Assembly: GCA_963798275.1 (NCBI GenBank)
Contig: CAWCTB010000013.1
Coordinates: 1-33,575 of the forward strand
Length of the DNA: 33,575 bases
Direction: 5' to 3'
Source of the DNA: CAWCTB01 sp963798275
Lineage (GTDB): Bacteria > Acidobacteriota > Terriglobia > Terriglobales > Acidobacteriaceae
Positions within the stretch are counted from its first letter, which is position 1. Each line of letters starts with the position of its first letter. The notes beneath the pieces were generated by a model. That model saw nothing but the letters and a program-made list of their open reading frames with translations. It ran no database searches and was not told the origin of the DNA. The translations under genes were made by a program, and so were the position numbers. Of this stretch, positions 1-9,405 are shown piece after piece.

Positions 1-81
1 TGAAGCCCGGAACCCTCTGCCTGTGTCGAGTCCGGACTGGCCCCCTGGGGCTCGCAGCAAATTCTTTCTAAAGGCAATCCT

Positions 82-1407
82 TTGACGACTGAGCCCAACA
101 CTACTGACACCAGCACCGCCGAAACCACCGCTCCGAACCAACCAATCCCTGCCAGCGTGAGCTCACCATCGAGATTCCGGCCGACGTGGTCAAGTCGGAA
201 ACGGACCAACTGGTGAAGCGCTATACGAAGGTGGCGCGCATTCCCGGCTTCCGCAACGGCAAGGTGCCGCCCAGCATCATTCGCCAGCGCTTCGCCGAGC
301 GACATCAAGAACGAGATTGTCGAGCAGCTGGTGCCGCGCTACTTCCGGGAAGAGGCACAGAAGCAGGGACTGTCGCCGGTGTCGCAGCCGCGGGTCACCG
401 ACCTGCATCTGCATGACGGCGAACCGCTGAAGTTCACGGCCGAGTTCGAGATTTTCCCGGAGTTCAAGGTGGCGCCGTACGACGACATCAAGGTCGGAGA
501 CCATCGACACCACCGTCAGCGAAGAAGACGTGGAGAACGCGCTGAACAATCTGCAGCAGCAGCACGCGACCTACACTCCGGTGGAAGAAGACGCGTCTGT
601 TGGTGGACGGCGACTTCGCGGTGGTGGGCTTCAAGGGCACGCCGAAGGACGGCGAGGCCGACGCCAAGCCGGTGGAGGTGGACGAAGTGATGGTGGAGAT
701 CGGCGGCACGAACACGATTCCGGAGTTCAGCGAGAACCTGCGCGGGGCCAAGGCCGGCGAGCAGCGCAACTTCGACGTGAAGTATGCCGATGACTTTTCG
801 CGACAAGCGGCTGGCGGGCAAGACCATGACCTACGAGGTCGACGTGAAGGGCATCAAGACCAAGAGCGTGCCCGAGCTGAACGACGACTTCGCCAAGGAG
901 TTGGGCGCCGACTTCAACTCGATTGAGGAGCTGCGCAAGCGGCTGCGCGACAACATGAAGGCCGAGAAGCAACACGAAGCTGAGCACCAGGGCAAGGACA
1001 AGATGGTCGAGGAACTGGTGAACCGCAACGACTTCCCGATTCCGGAGTCGATGCTCGATCAGCAGATCGATCTGCGGCTGGAGCGCGGACTTCGCGCGCT
1101 GGCGGCGCAGGGCATGAAGACGGAAGACATGAAGCGCATGGACTTCGCAAGGCTGCGCGCCGGCCAGCGCGACGCTGCGTTGCGCGAGGTGAAGGCGTCG
1201 CTGATCCTGGAGCAGATCGCCGACCAGGAGAAGATCGAAGTCAGCGACGAGGAACTGGACCACGAGGTTGAGAGCATGGCGCTGCAGGCCAAACAGCCGC
1301 TGGAACAGGTCCGGGCGCGTTTGACGGAGGATGGCGGGCTGGATAGAATTCGGCATCGCATCCGCAACGAGAAGACCTTAGATTTTCTGTATCGCAAGTC
1401 CGCATAG
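82..1407 (+). CDS. tig: Trigger factor (ribosome-associated chaperone/prolyl isomerase), frameshifted
   Basis: Ribosome-bound chaperone that meets nascent chains at the tunnel exit. Reading across frames gives a continuous trigger factor: N-terminal ribosome-binding domain (CQRELTIEIP, then IPGFRNGKVP, the signature loop), a PPIase-like middle (VDGDFAVVGFKG to IPEFSENLRGAKAGE) and a helical C-terminal arm ending in RNEKTLDFLYRKSA, about 440 residues, normal for the family. The start is taken as TTG 82, which opens a polar Thr-rich leader (TTEPNTTDTS); it is uncertain. The frame changes about five times: near 145-150 (one base missing), 304-307, 495-500, 595-600 and 795-800 (one base extra each). 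Because flanking protein is conserved at each point, these are more likely sequence errors than real decay. clpP follows after 81 bases, the classical tig-clpP-clpX order. Confidence 0.9.
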
Positions 1408-1488
1408 GGCGGACTGCGTTCCACCTCCCCTGCTTCTTGAGCCGTTTGGGGAAGAAGTGTGGGTGGGCAACGGAAGGAGCCGCAAACG

Positions 1489-2072
1489 ATGCTTGTGCCC
1501 ATGGTGATTGAGCAGACGAGCAGGGGCGAGCGGGCGTACGACATTTATTCCCGTCTGCTGCGGGACAACATCATCTTTCTGGGCACTCCGATCGACGACA
1601 ATGTCGCGAACCTGATCATCGCGCAGATGCTGTTTCTGGAAGCGGAAGATCCGGAGAAGGACATCTCGCTGTACATCAACTCGCCGGGCGGCTCGATCAC
1701 GGCGGGCATGGCGATTTATGACACGATGCAGTTCATCCGCCCGGATGTGATGACGATCTGCATCGGGCAGGCGGCCAGCATGGCGGCGTTGCTGCTGGCG
1801 GCGGGCGCGCCGAAGAAGCGGTTCTCGCTGCCCACCTCGCGCATCCTGATTCACCAGCCGTTGATGTCGGGCTATCGGGACAGGCGACCGACATCGATAT
1901 TCACGCGCGCGAGATTCTGCGCATGCGCGAGATCACGAACCAGTTGATGGCCAAGCATACCGGCCAGCGGCTGGAGAAGGTGGAGCGCGACGTGGAGCGC
2001 GACTTCATCATGAACGCGCAGCAGGGCAAGGAGTACGGGATCATCGACGACATCATCTTCAAGCACAAGTGA
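1489..2072 (+). CDS. clpP: ATP-dependent Clp protease proteolytic subunit ClpP, one frameshift
   Basis: Serine peptidase that forms the 14-subunit barrel working with ClpX in the cytosol. Start ATG 1489 is set by a strong ribosome site GGAAGGAG (1472-1479) nine bases upstream; the protein begins MLVPMVIEQTSRGERAYDIY, the usual ClpP start. The catalytic serine lies in GQAASMAA (Ser97), the histidine in LIHQP (His122), and the aspartate in the ERD segment near the C-terminus; SLYINSPGGS forms the oxyanion region. The frame changes between 1866 and 1885: before it the frame reads HQPLMSGY, after it SGQATDIDIHAREILRMRE. Either one base was lost (a G run is the simplest place) or two gained. About 194 residues, normal length. 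clpX lies downstream. Confidence 0.93.
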
Positions 2073-2078
2073 GGGACG

Positions 2079-2105
2079 GGCCGTGTGCTCGGTGCTCACA
2101 CGGCC
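2079..2105 (+). terminator. Strong hairpin after clpP
   Basis: Perfect 9-bp stem GGCCGTGTG (2079-2087) with CACACGGCC (2097-2105) and a 9-base loop, seven bases after the clpP stop. No U-tract follows, so it may be an RNA-stabilising or weak termination structure rather than a classical terminator. A second small hairpin, GTCCGT/ACGGAC with a TTT loop, lies at 2171-2185. Confidence 0.45.
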
Positions 2106-2225
2106 GCGCACTCCAGTGCGAAAAATTGCCTGCCGCTGGTTCCAAAGTTGTACCGGATATTGCACCATCGGTCCGTTTTACGGACTGAAACTGTGCTTCA
2201 ATAGCACATAGGAAGTACAAGAGCA

Positions 2226-2255
2226 TTGACCGGATTCGCGGGGCATCCGTGAATT
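2226..2255 (+). promoter_or_regulatory. Possible clpX promoter
   Basis: TTGACC (2226-2231) and TGAATT (2250-2255) are separated by 18 bases, a sigma-70-like spacing, in the 294-base gap between clpP and clpX. The -10 match is only partial. It would leave a leader of roughly 100 bases before clpX. Confidence 0.3.
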
Positions 2256-2366
2256 AGGGGTAGCGGGGTTCTCACAGGGGAGGCACGACCCCTGCCCGGG
2301 GACGAGCGCCGGGAAGATGCGGAACAGGGTCACAGAGTCCTGCCGGGCGCGTGCTAAAGGAGCAAA

Positions 2367-3645
<1,279 letters not shown>

Positions 3646-4045
3646 GGACCGCGGTTTAGGGGGATCTTGGGATGGCGCGGCGCGGCTTCGGTCGCGCCGT
3701 TGCTTTCACCGGCGTCGCAGCCTGCGAGTGAAAGCGAGGAAGCCGATTTTTGCGCTCCGAGGTGGCGTTCCGCATCCAAGCGGTCGCAAGGGCATGCATA
3801 TGAGGGTAATCATACGTTCAGTGCCTGTAACCCCGGGGAAGCCAGGACGCAGATTCGATAGCTCGCCAAAGTCGCTGATGGCAAAGGGAGTTCGTTGCTT
3901 CTAGAGCTCTCTTCCGCGTGTTATCCTTAAACCCAAATCAAGGGGTGGTCGCAACGGCACCCGGCAAGCGCCACACTGAAGGGCGAGTTGTACTTCCATC
4001 TTTTTCCCAGGGCGCAGAGGCGCTCTGAATGACAAGGCGGTTTTC
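3646..4045. other. clpX-lon intergenic region (400 bases)
   Basis: No convincing gene. A short open frame at 3667-3861 has low-complexity, non-family sequence and no ribosome site. The stretch begins with the clpX terminator-like hairpin and later becomes AT-richer (near 3800-3830 and 3900-3940), where the lon promoter probably lies. No clear -35/-10 pair, heat-shock promoter, CIRCE element or riboswitch could be recognised by eye. Confidence 0.5.
3678..3707 (+). terminator. Terminator-like hairpin after clpX
   Basis: CGGCGCG (3678-3684) pairs perfectly with CGCGCCG (3693-3699) around an 8-base loop gcttcggt, followed by TTGCTTTC. It sits 33 bases after the clpX stop. The T-rich tail is modest, so termination is likely but not certain. 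Confidence 0.5.
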
Positions 4046-6449
4046 GTGACCCAGCGCGAGAAGTTTGAAACCAAAAAGCTCCCCATGATGCCCATCCGCG
4101 ACGTTGTCATCTTTCCGTACATGATGACGCCGTTTGTGGTGGGCCGTGAGTCGAGCGTGCGGGCATTGGAAGAGGCGCTGGCTGGCGACAAGAAGATTTT
4201 CCTGGCGACGCAGCACGACGCGAGCATCGACGAACCCAAGGCCAACGAGATCTACCAGGTCGGCACGATCGTCAACATCGTGCAGAGCCTCAAGCTGCCG
4301 GACGGCAACATCAAGGTGCTGGTCGAGGGCCTGGAGCGCGGCAAGATCCTGCAGGTCGTCGATACCGACGGCTACTTCGAAGCGACGGTGCGCACCGCCA
4401 AGTACGGCGCCGAGCTGACGCCGCAGGTGGAAGCGGCGATGCAGCGGGTGACCGGCCTGTTCGAGCAGTACGTGAAGCTCTGCCAGTCGCTGAACTACGA
4501 GACGATGATCGCGGCAGTGCGCAATGACGACCCCGCGAAGCTGACCGACACCATCGCGGCCAATCTGCAGCTCTCCATCGAAGAGAAGCAGGAGTTGCTG
4601 GAGATCTTCGATCCGGCGGAGCGGCTGAACCGCATCGCCGACGTGCTGGATGTGGAGATCGAAAAGCTGAACATGGACCGCACCATCCAGTCGCGGGTGA
4701 AGCGGCAGATGGAGCGGGCGCAGAAAGAGTACTACCTCAACGAGAAGATCAAGGCCATCCAGAAGGAACTGGGGCGCGGCGAGAAGAGCGAGTTCGACGA
4801 TCTGAAGAAGAAGATCGACACCGCCGGGCATGCCGCGCGAGGTGCACGAGAAGGCGCTGCAGGAGCTGAAGAAGCTGGAAGCGATGCCGCCGATGTCGGC
4901 GGAATCGACGGTGTCGCGCAACTACCTCGACTGGCTGCTGGCGGTGCCGTGGAAGAAGCGGTCGAAGGAAATCCGCAACATCGAAGTCGCCGAGAAGGTG
5001 CTGAACGAAGATCACTACGGGCTGGAGAAGATCAAGGAGCGCATCCTGGAGTTTCTCGCGGTCCGGCAGTTGGTGAAGAATCCGAAGGGTTCGATCCTGT
5101 GCTTCGTCGGGCCTCCGGGCGTGGGCAAGACTTCGCTGGGCATGAGCATTGCCAAGGCGACGGGACGCAAGTTCGTGCGCATGTCGCTGGGCGGCGTGCG
5201 TGACGAGGCCGAGGTCCGCGGACATCGGCGCACCTACATCGGCGCGCTGCCGGGGCAGATCATCCAGATGATGAAGAAGGCCGGCACCAAGAACCCGGTG
5301 TTCATGCTGGACGAAGTCGACAAGATGTCGATGGACTTCCGCGGCGATCCGTCGGCGGCGTTGCTGGAGGTGCTCGATCCGGAACAGAACTTCATGTTCG
5401 TCGACCACTACCTGGACGTGGAATACGACTTGTCGCAGGTGTTCTTCATCGCCACCGCCAACGTGATGCACACCATTCCACCGGCGCTGCAGGACCGCAT
5501 GGAAGTTCTGCGGCTGCACGGTTACACCGAACCGGAGAAGGTGGAAATCGCGAAACAATACCTGGTCCGGAAACAGCGGCTGCAGACCGGGCTGACGGAA
5601 GAGAACATCGTGTTCACGGATGAGGCGCTGCAAACGGTCATTCGCAACTACACGCGCGAGGCCGGGGTGCGCAACCTGGAACGGGAGATCGGCAATATCT
5701 GCCGCAAGGTCGCGCGCAAGGTGGTGAAGGAGGGCGATAAGTACACAGTTACGCTCACTGCTGACAACGTCGGCGAGTACCTGGGAGTCGCCAAGTTCCG
5801 CGACAGCGCCATGCACGAGCGCAGCGAGGTGGGACTGGTCACCGGACTGGCGTGGACCGAGGTGGGCGGTTCGATCCTGACGACCGAAGTGGCGACGGTC
5901 GATGGCAAGGGCAAGCTGACGCTGACCGGCAAGCTGGGCGACGTGATGCAGGAGTCGGCGCAAGCGGCGATGTCCTATGTTCGCTCGCGGGCGCACCGGC
6001 TGGGACTGGCGCGCGACTTCTACCGCAACCTCGACATTCACGTGCACGTGCCGGAGGGCGCGATTCCGAAGGACGGCCCTTCGGCCGGCATCACCATGGC
6101 AACGGCGATCGCCAGCGCGCTGAGCCGGATTCCGGTGCGGCGCGATATTGCGATGACCGGCGAAATCACGCTGCGCGGCAAGGTGCTGCCGATCGGCGGG
6201 CTGAAAGAGAAGTTGTTGGCGGCGCATCGCGCGGGCATCATGGAAGTGATCCTGCCCGCCGAAAACGAGAAGGACGTAGCCGAAGTGCCGGAGAATCTCC
6301 GCACCGTCATGAAGCTGCACTTCGTCAACACCATGGACGAGGTGCTGGCCCATGCCCTGGAGCATCCTCTGCCGGAAGTCACGGACGAGGCTCCGGGACT
6401 CGCCGCGCTGCCGCCGCCGCCGGGAGAAGCGCCGGCTGCCCATCAGTAA
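4046..6449 (+). CDS. lon: ATP-dependent protease La (Lon), one frameshift
   Basis: Cytosolic hexameric protease that removes misfolded and regulatory proteins. Domain order: LON substrate-binding domain (LPMMPIRDVVIFPYMMTPFVVGRE onward), helical/coiled-coil segment (KRQMERAQKEYYLNEKIKAIQKELG), AAA+ module with Walker A GPPGVGKT (about 5109-5132) and Walker B VFMLDEVDKM, then the peptidase domain with the catalytic serine in GPSAGITMAT and the lysine in GGLKEKLLAAH. Start GTG 4046 follows AAGGCGG by five bases; an upstream ATG at 4028 hits a stop at once. One extra base near 4826-4832 breaks the frame between KKIDTAG and MPREVHEKAL, in the linker before the ATPase domain. About 800 residues, normal. 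An independent terminator hairpin closes the gene. Confidence 0.95.
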
Positions 6450-6478
6450 GGGTTGTGGGCTCGACCAAGGTTGCGAAG

Positions 6479-6499
6479 GCCCGCCGGGAGCGGGCTTTT
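6479..6499 (+). terminator. Rho-independent terminator of lon
   Basis: GCCCGC (6479-6484) pairs with GCGGGC (6490-6495) around a 5-base loop and runs straight into TTTT, then cgcttttg. It lies 29 bases after the lon stop and separates lon from engB. Confidence 0.75.
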
Positions 6500-6564
6500 C
6501 GCTTTTGGGGCTCTAATCTTTTGCGTGACTTGCACTTTCGCCACCTTGCCGCCATAGTGAAGCC

Positions 6565-7207
6565 ATGAAGGTCTTGACGCGCTTTGTGACATCCGCCGTG
6601 GACCCGCGGCACTTCCCCCCGCCAGGCGCACCCGAGATCGCTTTCCTTGGCCGCTCGAATGTGGGTAAGTCGAGCCTGATCAATTCGCTGGTCGGCACCA
6701 AGATTGCCAAGACGAGCAATACGCCTGGACGGACGCAAACCATCAACTTTTTTGAAGTGCGCCGCCCTGGAAAACCGAAGGCGGAGTTCTTCTTCGCCGA
6801 CCTGCCGGGCTACGGGTATGCGCGGGTTCCCCAGGGAAATTACCGCGACGTGGAGCGAGTTCGTCAATCCGTATCTGGAGAAACGGCCGACGCTCGTGCT
6901 CTGCCTGTCGCTGGTGGACGTGACGATTCCTCCACAGCAGATCGACATGCAACTTCTGGAGTGGTTGCGCCACGCCAACCGGCAATTCGTTGTGGTGGCT
7001 ACCAAGGCTGACCGAATCTCGAAGAACCAACTGCGCACGTCGCTGGCCAAGCTCGCGGAACAACTGCAGGTATCGCCGGACCAGATCGTTCCGTTCTCGG
7101 CGAAAGCGCGAATCGGCTATGACGAGTTGTGGCAGGTGATTCGCGGCACGGCGCACCTGGGCGAGCCGGAGAGCGAAGGCAGCCATAGGACAGGCACAGG
7201 GGGGTAG
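6565..7207 (+). CDS. engB: Ribosome biogenesis GTP-binding protein EngB (YihA/YsxC), one frameshift
   Basis: Small TRAFAC GTPase needed for late assembly of the 50S subunit. The sequence shows G1 GRSNVGKSSLIN, the switch I threonine stretch TSNTPGRTQTINFF, G3 DLPGYGYARVP and G4 TKAD (VVVATKADRIS), then G5 SAKARIGYDELW. Start ATG 6565. One extra base near 6850-6855 splits the frame between NYRDV and WSEFVNPYLEKRPTLVLCLSLVD, just after G3; everything after it remains family-typical. About 213 residues. The last 15 residues (GEPESEGSHRTGTGG) are a low-complexity tail. It lies after the lon terminator, so it probably has its own promoter. Confidence 0.92.
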
Positions 7208-7225
7208 GCGCCGTTTCGTTGAAGG

Positions 7226-7374
7226 TGCAGACGGCGATCCCTCAGGGGCTGAAGCCCGAGTTCGCTGGTGACGCTAACGGCGCGGCTGAAGCCGCGCCCC
7301 TTCAAAACCTAATCGGCACGAGTTCTTCCGCAGCCTGTGAGGCTGCGCCCCTTCACGACAATGCGAGATCTGCA
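7226..7374. repeat. Interspersed palindromic repeat element, copy 1
   Basis: Non-coding block bounded by TGCAGA (7226-7231) and TCTGCA (7369-7374), containing nested palindromes such as ggggctgaagcccg and ggcgcggctgaagccgcgcc. Its left half matches the copy at 33450-33547 at most positions, and its right half (cttcaaaacct to cagcctgtgaggctgcgccccttca) matches the copy at 12539-12654. Fills the gap between engB and the amidohydrolase gene. Confidence 0.7.
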
Positions 7375-7423
7375 GGAACTATGAGACCGCGGTAGCCATA
7401 AAGCTTTGGGCGGCTCCGGCTCG

Positions 7424-8263
7424 CTAATCGGGCCAGAGATCCAGGGCAGTCCGGCTCAGGATCTGTTGCTTCACCGTCTCGGGCAGGGGAAGTTCGCGGA
7501 AAGCGGTCAGGTTCTTTTCGACGTCCGGAACGCCCGGGCCGGGCCAGTCGGTGCCGAACAGGGTCTTGGCGGCGATCTCCTCGAGCCGCGGGAAATATTG
7601 CAATAACACTTTCGGCGGGATGCCACTGATGTCGAGGTAGACGTTGGAATGGCGGCGCACGAGGAAAAAGGCTGTGTCCATCCATAGCGGGCGGCCACCG
7701 TGCGCCAGCAGGATCTTCAGCTTGGGAAAATCTACGGCCACATCGTCCACGTACATCGGGTCGCCGAACTTGTTGCGGGCACCGGGGAAGATGGACGTTC
7801 CAGTGTGGACCATGATCGGAATGCCATTGGCTTCGGCAGCGCGGTAGATGATCTCCAGCTCCTTGACGCCGTAGACGTAGTCGTTGGGATAGAGCAGTTG
7901 GTGCGGAGGATGAATCTTGATGAGCCGAATGCCCAGGCGCACAATCTGCTCCATATCGGCCAGTACGTCGCGGGTGTGCCGCGGGTGCACGCTGCCACAA
8001 GGGATGAGGCGGCGCGGATTCTCCTTCACGTAACCGGCAATGAATTCATTGACGGCGGCCGTGAACCCGATTACCTCGGGCGCCACATAATTGATGAGCA
8101 CGGCCCGATCGATGCCGACGCGATCGAGATAGTTCAGAAATGCCTTGGGAGAGCGGCAGTATTCCTCGATCTGCGCGAAGTCGGGGCGTGACTTCACCAG
8201 TGCAAGCGCCTCTGGCTTGAACAGCTCCAGCGGCTGGATGTGAATGTGACAGTCGGTAATCAT
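7424..8263 (-). CDS. Amidohydrolase family 2 (ACMSD-like) protein
   Basis: 279-residue TIM-barrel metal-dependent hydrolase or decarboxylase of the amidohydrolase 2 group (PF04909 type). The N-terminal metal motif is DCHIHIQP; later family motifs are IKIHPPHQ, IMVHTGTS, LLAHGGRP and FGTDWPG, supplying the histidines and aspartate of the metal site. No signal peptide. It lies 152 bases after hcrB on the same strand, so it may be a final gene of the aromatic block. Members of this family act on ring or amide carbons, including decarboxylation of aromatic acids, but the substrate here cannot be read from the sequence. Confidence 0.8.
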   Translation of the reverse strand: MITDCHIHIQPLELFKPEALALVKSRPDFAQIEEYCRSPKAFLNYLDRVGIDRAVLINYVAPEVIGFTAAVNEFIAGYVKENPRRLIPCGSVHPRHTRDVLADMEQIVRLGIRLIKIHPPHQLLYPNDYVYGVKELEIIYRAAEANGIPIMVHTGTSIFPGARNKFGDPMYVDDVAVDFPKLKILLAHGGRPLWMDTAFFLVRRHSNVYLDISGIPPKVLLQYFPRLEEIAAKTLFGTDWPGPGVPDVEKNLTAFRELPLPETVKQQILSRTALDLWPD

Positions 8264-8415
8264 AAGAAGCCGTCAGCTTTCAGCCAAATCAGCACCATGA
8301 AGAAGCTATCAGCGTCAGCTACCGCTATACTAGCACTCATCCCTTCTTGTCATTATGCGAGCGATTCGCGCAAAGCGGCGGACACCTTTTCCCAGAACCA
8401 ACCTGCACGTGCATC

Positions 8416-9405
8416 CTAATTGGCCGCGCTCGCGGCAGCCAAGACCGCCCGTTTCGTGAAAACCCTTACCATTTCTCTGCGATACTCCGGAGTGAGCGCC
8501 GACGTGGTTAGCGGCTTGGCGGTGCGGGCGGCGAGGTCACCAATTCGCCCGGCGAGGTCGTCGCCCGGCTCCGCTCCGACTAGTTGCAGGTCCGCGTCCT
8601 TCAGCAAGACCGGCATGGGATTCACGGCGGTAATCGCCACGCGAGCGTCGTCCACGCGACCGGAGTGCATCTTCAAAGCGACGGCGACACCCGCAAGCGG
8701 GTAGTCGATGCTGCCGCGAACCCGCAGCTTCTGATAGCTGCCGCGCCATCCGGCAGACGACTCGGGCAGAAACACGCGGGTAACGATCTCGCCGGCTGCA
8801 AGATGAAGGCGGACGATGCCGTCGTTCACGTAGAAGTCGCTGAGCGGAATACGGCGAGTTCCAGACGGCGAGGCGATTTCAATTTCGGCATTCAGGCACA
8901 GCAGAGCCGGAGGGGTGTCGCCGGAGAATGCTGCCCAGCAGAACTTGCCTCCGGGCGCAACGTGGCAGAGATCGCCATCTTTCTTCAGGCAAAAGCCACA
9001 GCTCTTGCGCCACAGCAGCGACTGGTTGTACCAAAGGCAGCGCGTGTCGAGACAGATGTTGCCGCCCAGCGTGCCCATGTTGCGAATCACGGGCGAGGCG
9101 ACGGTCTTCACCGCCTCGTAGAGGACGCGGTAGTCGCGGCGAATCAGCGGCGAGTGCTCGATCGCACTGAGCGGCGTCAGTGCGCCAATCTCGACTCCCT
9201 GGCCGCGAAGTTCGCGAATGCCGTTCAATTCGCCGACGGCGCGCAGATCGAGGACGTACGGGGGCGTGAATAGCTTTTGCTTCATGGAGGGCAGCAGGTC
9301 AGTGCCGCCGGCGACGACTTTGACTTCGCCGGCGTGCTTTGCCAGCAGAGCCAAGGTTTCGTCGAGGGTAGTGGGCCGGAGCAGTTGAAAGCTGGGCAGG
9401 CTCAT
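8416..9405 (-). CDS. hcrB: 4-hydroxybenzoyl-CoA reductase beta subunit (FAD and 4Fe-4S)
   Basis: FAD-binding subunit of a molybdenum hydroxylase-type enzyme. The N-terminal FAD motifs are VVAGGTDLLPSMK and IRNMGTLGGNICLDTRC. Between the two FAD lobes is a cysteine-rich insert (residues about 118-156: LDTRCLWYNQSLLWRKSCGFCLKKDGDL in part, then HVAPGGKFC). Cys123, Cys139, Cys147 and Cys156 are spaced 16, 8 and 9, which is the arrangement known for the extra [4Fe-4S] cluster of the Thauera enzyme and absent from xanthine dehydrogenases and CO dehydrogenases. This insert is the main reason for the hcrB call. It overlaps hcrA by 4 bases (ATGA), indicating translational coupling. 329 residues, normal. 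Confidence 0.85.
   Translation of the reverse strand: MSLPSFQLLRPTTLDETLALLAKHAGEVKVVAGGTDLLPSMKQKLFTPPYVLDLRAVGELNGIRELRGQGVEIGALTPLSAIEHSPLIRRDYRVLYEAVKTVASPVIRNMGTLGGNICLDTRCLWYNQSLLWRKSCGFCLKKDGDLCHVAPGGKFCWAAFSGDTPPALLCLNAEIEIASPSGTRRIPLSDFYVNDGIVRLHLAAGEIVTRVFLPESSAGWRGSYQKLRVRGSIDYPLAGVAVALKMHSGRVDDARVAITAVNPMPVLLKDADLQLVGAEPGDDLAGRIGDLAARTAKPLTTSALTPEYRREMVRVFTKRAVLAAASAAN

Noticed and set aside
304..800. Programmed ribosomal frameshifting in tig
   Set aside because: Four +1 shifts and one -1 shift in one gene share no slippery sequence, stop codon or stimulatory structure, and similar breaks occur in many unrelated genes. Sequence error explains them better.
2097..2125. Second terminator hairpin CGCACT/AGTGCG after clpP
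   Set aside because: Two-base loop is too tight for a stable hairpin and it is followed by an A-tract, not a U-tract, on the plus strand.
3667..3861. 64-residue open frame between clpX and lon
   Set aside because: It overlaps the clpX terminator-like hairpin, has no ribosome site and shows low-complexity sequence with no family character.
3780..3900. Riboswitch or tRNA-like structure upstream of lon
   Set aside because: Some paired GC tracts (ccccgggg) are present, but no cloverleaf or known aptamer core such as the c-di-GMP, SAM or cobalamin consensus could be matched.
4749..6443. 564-residue minus-strand open frame opposite lon
   Set aside because: Arg/His/Leu-rich antisense shadow of lon, with no recognisable motif.
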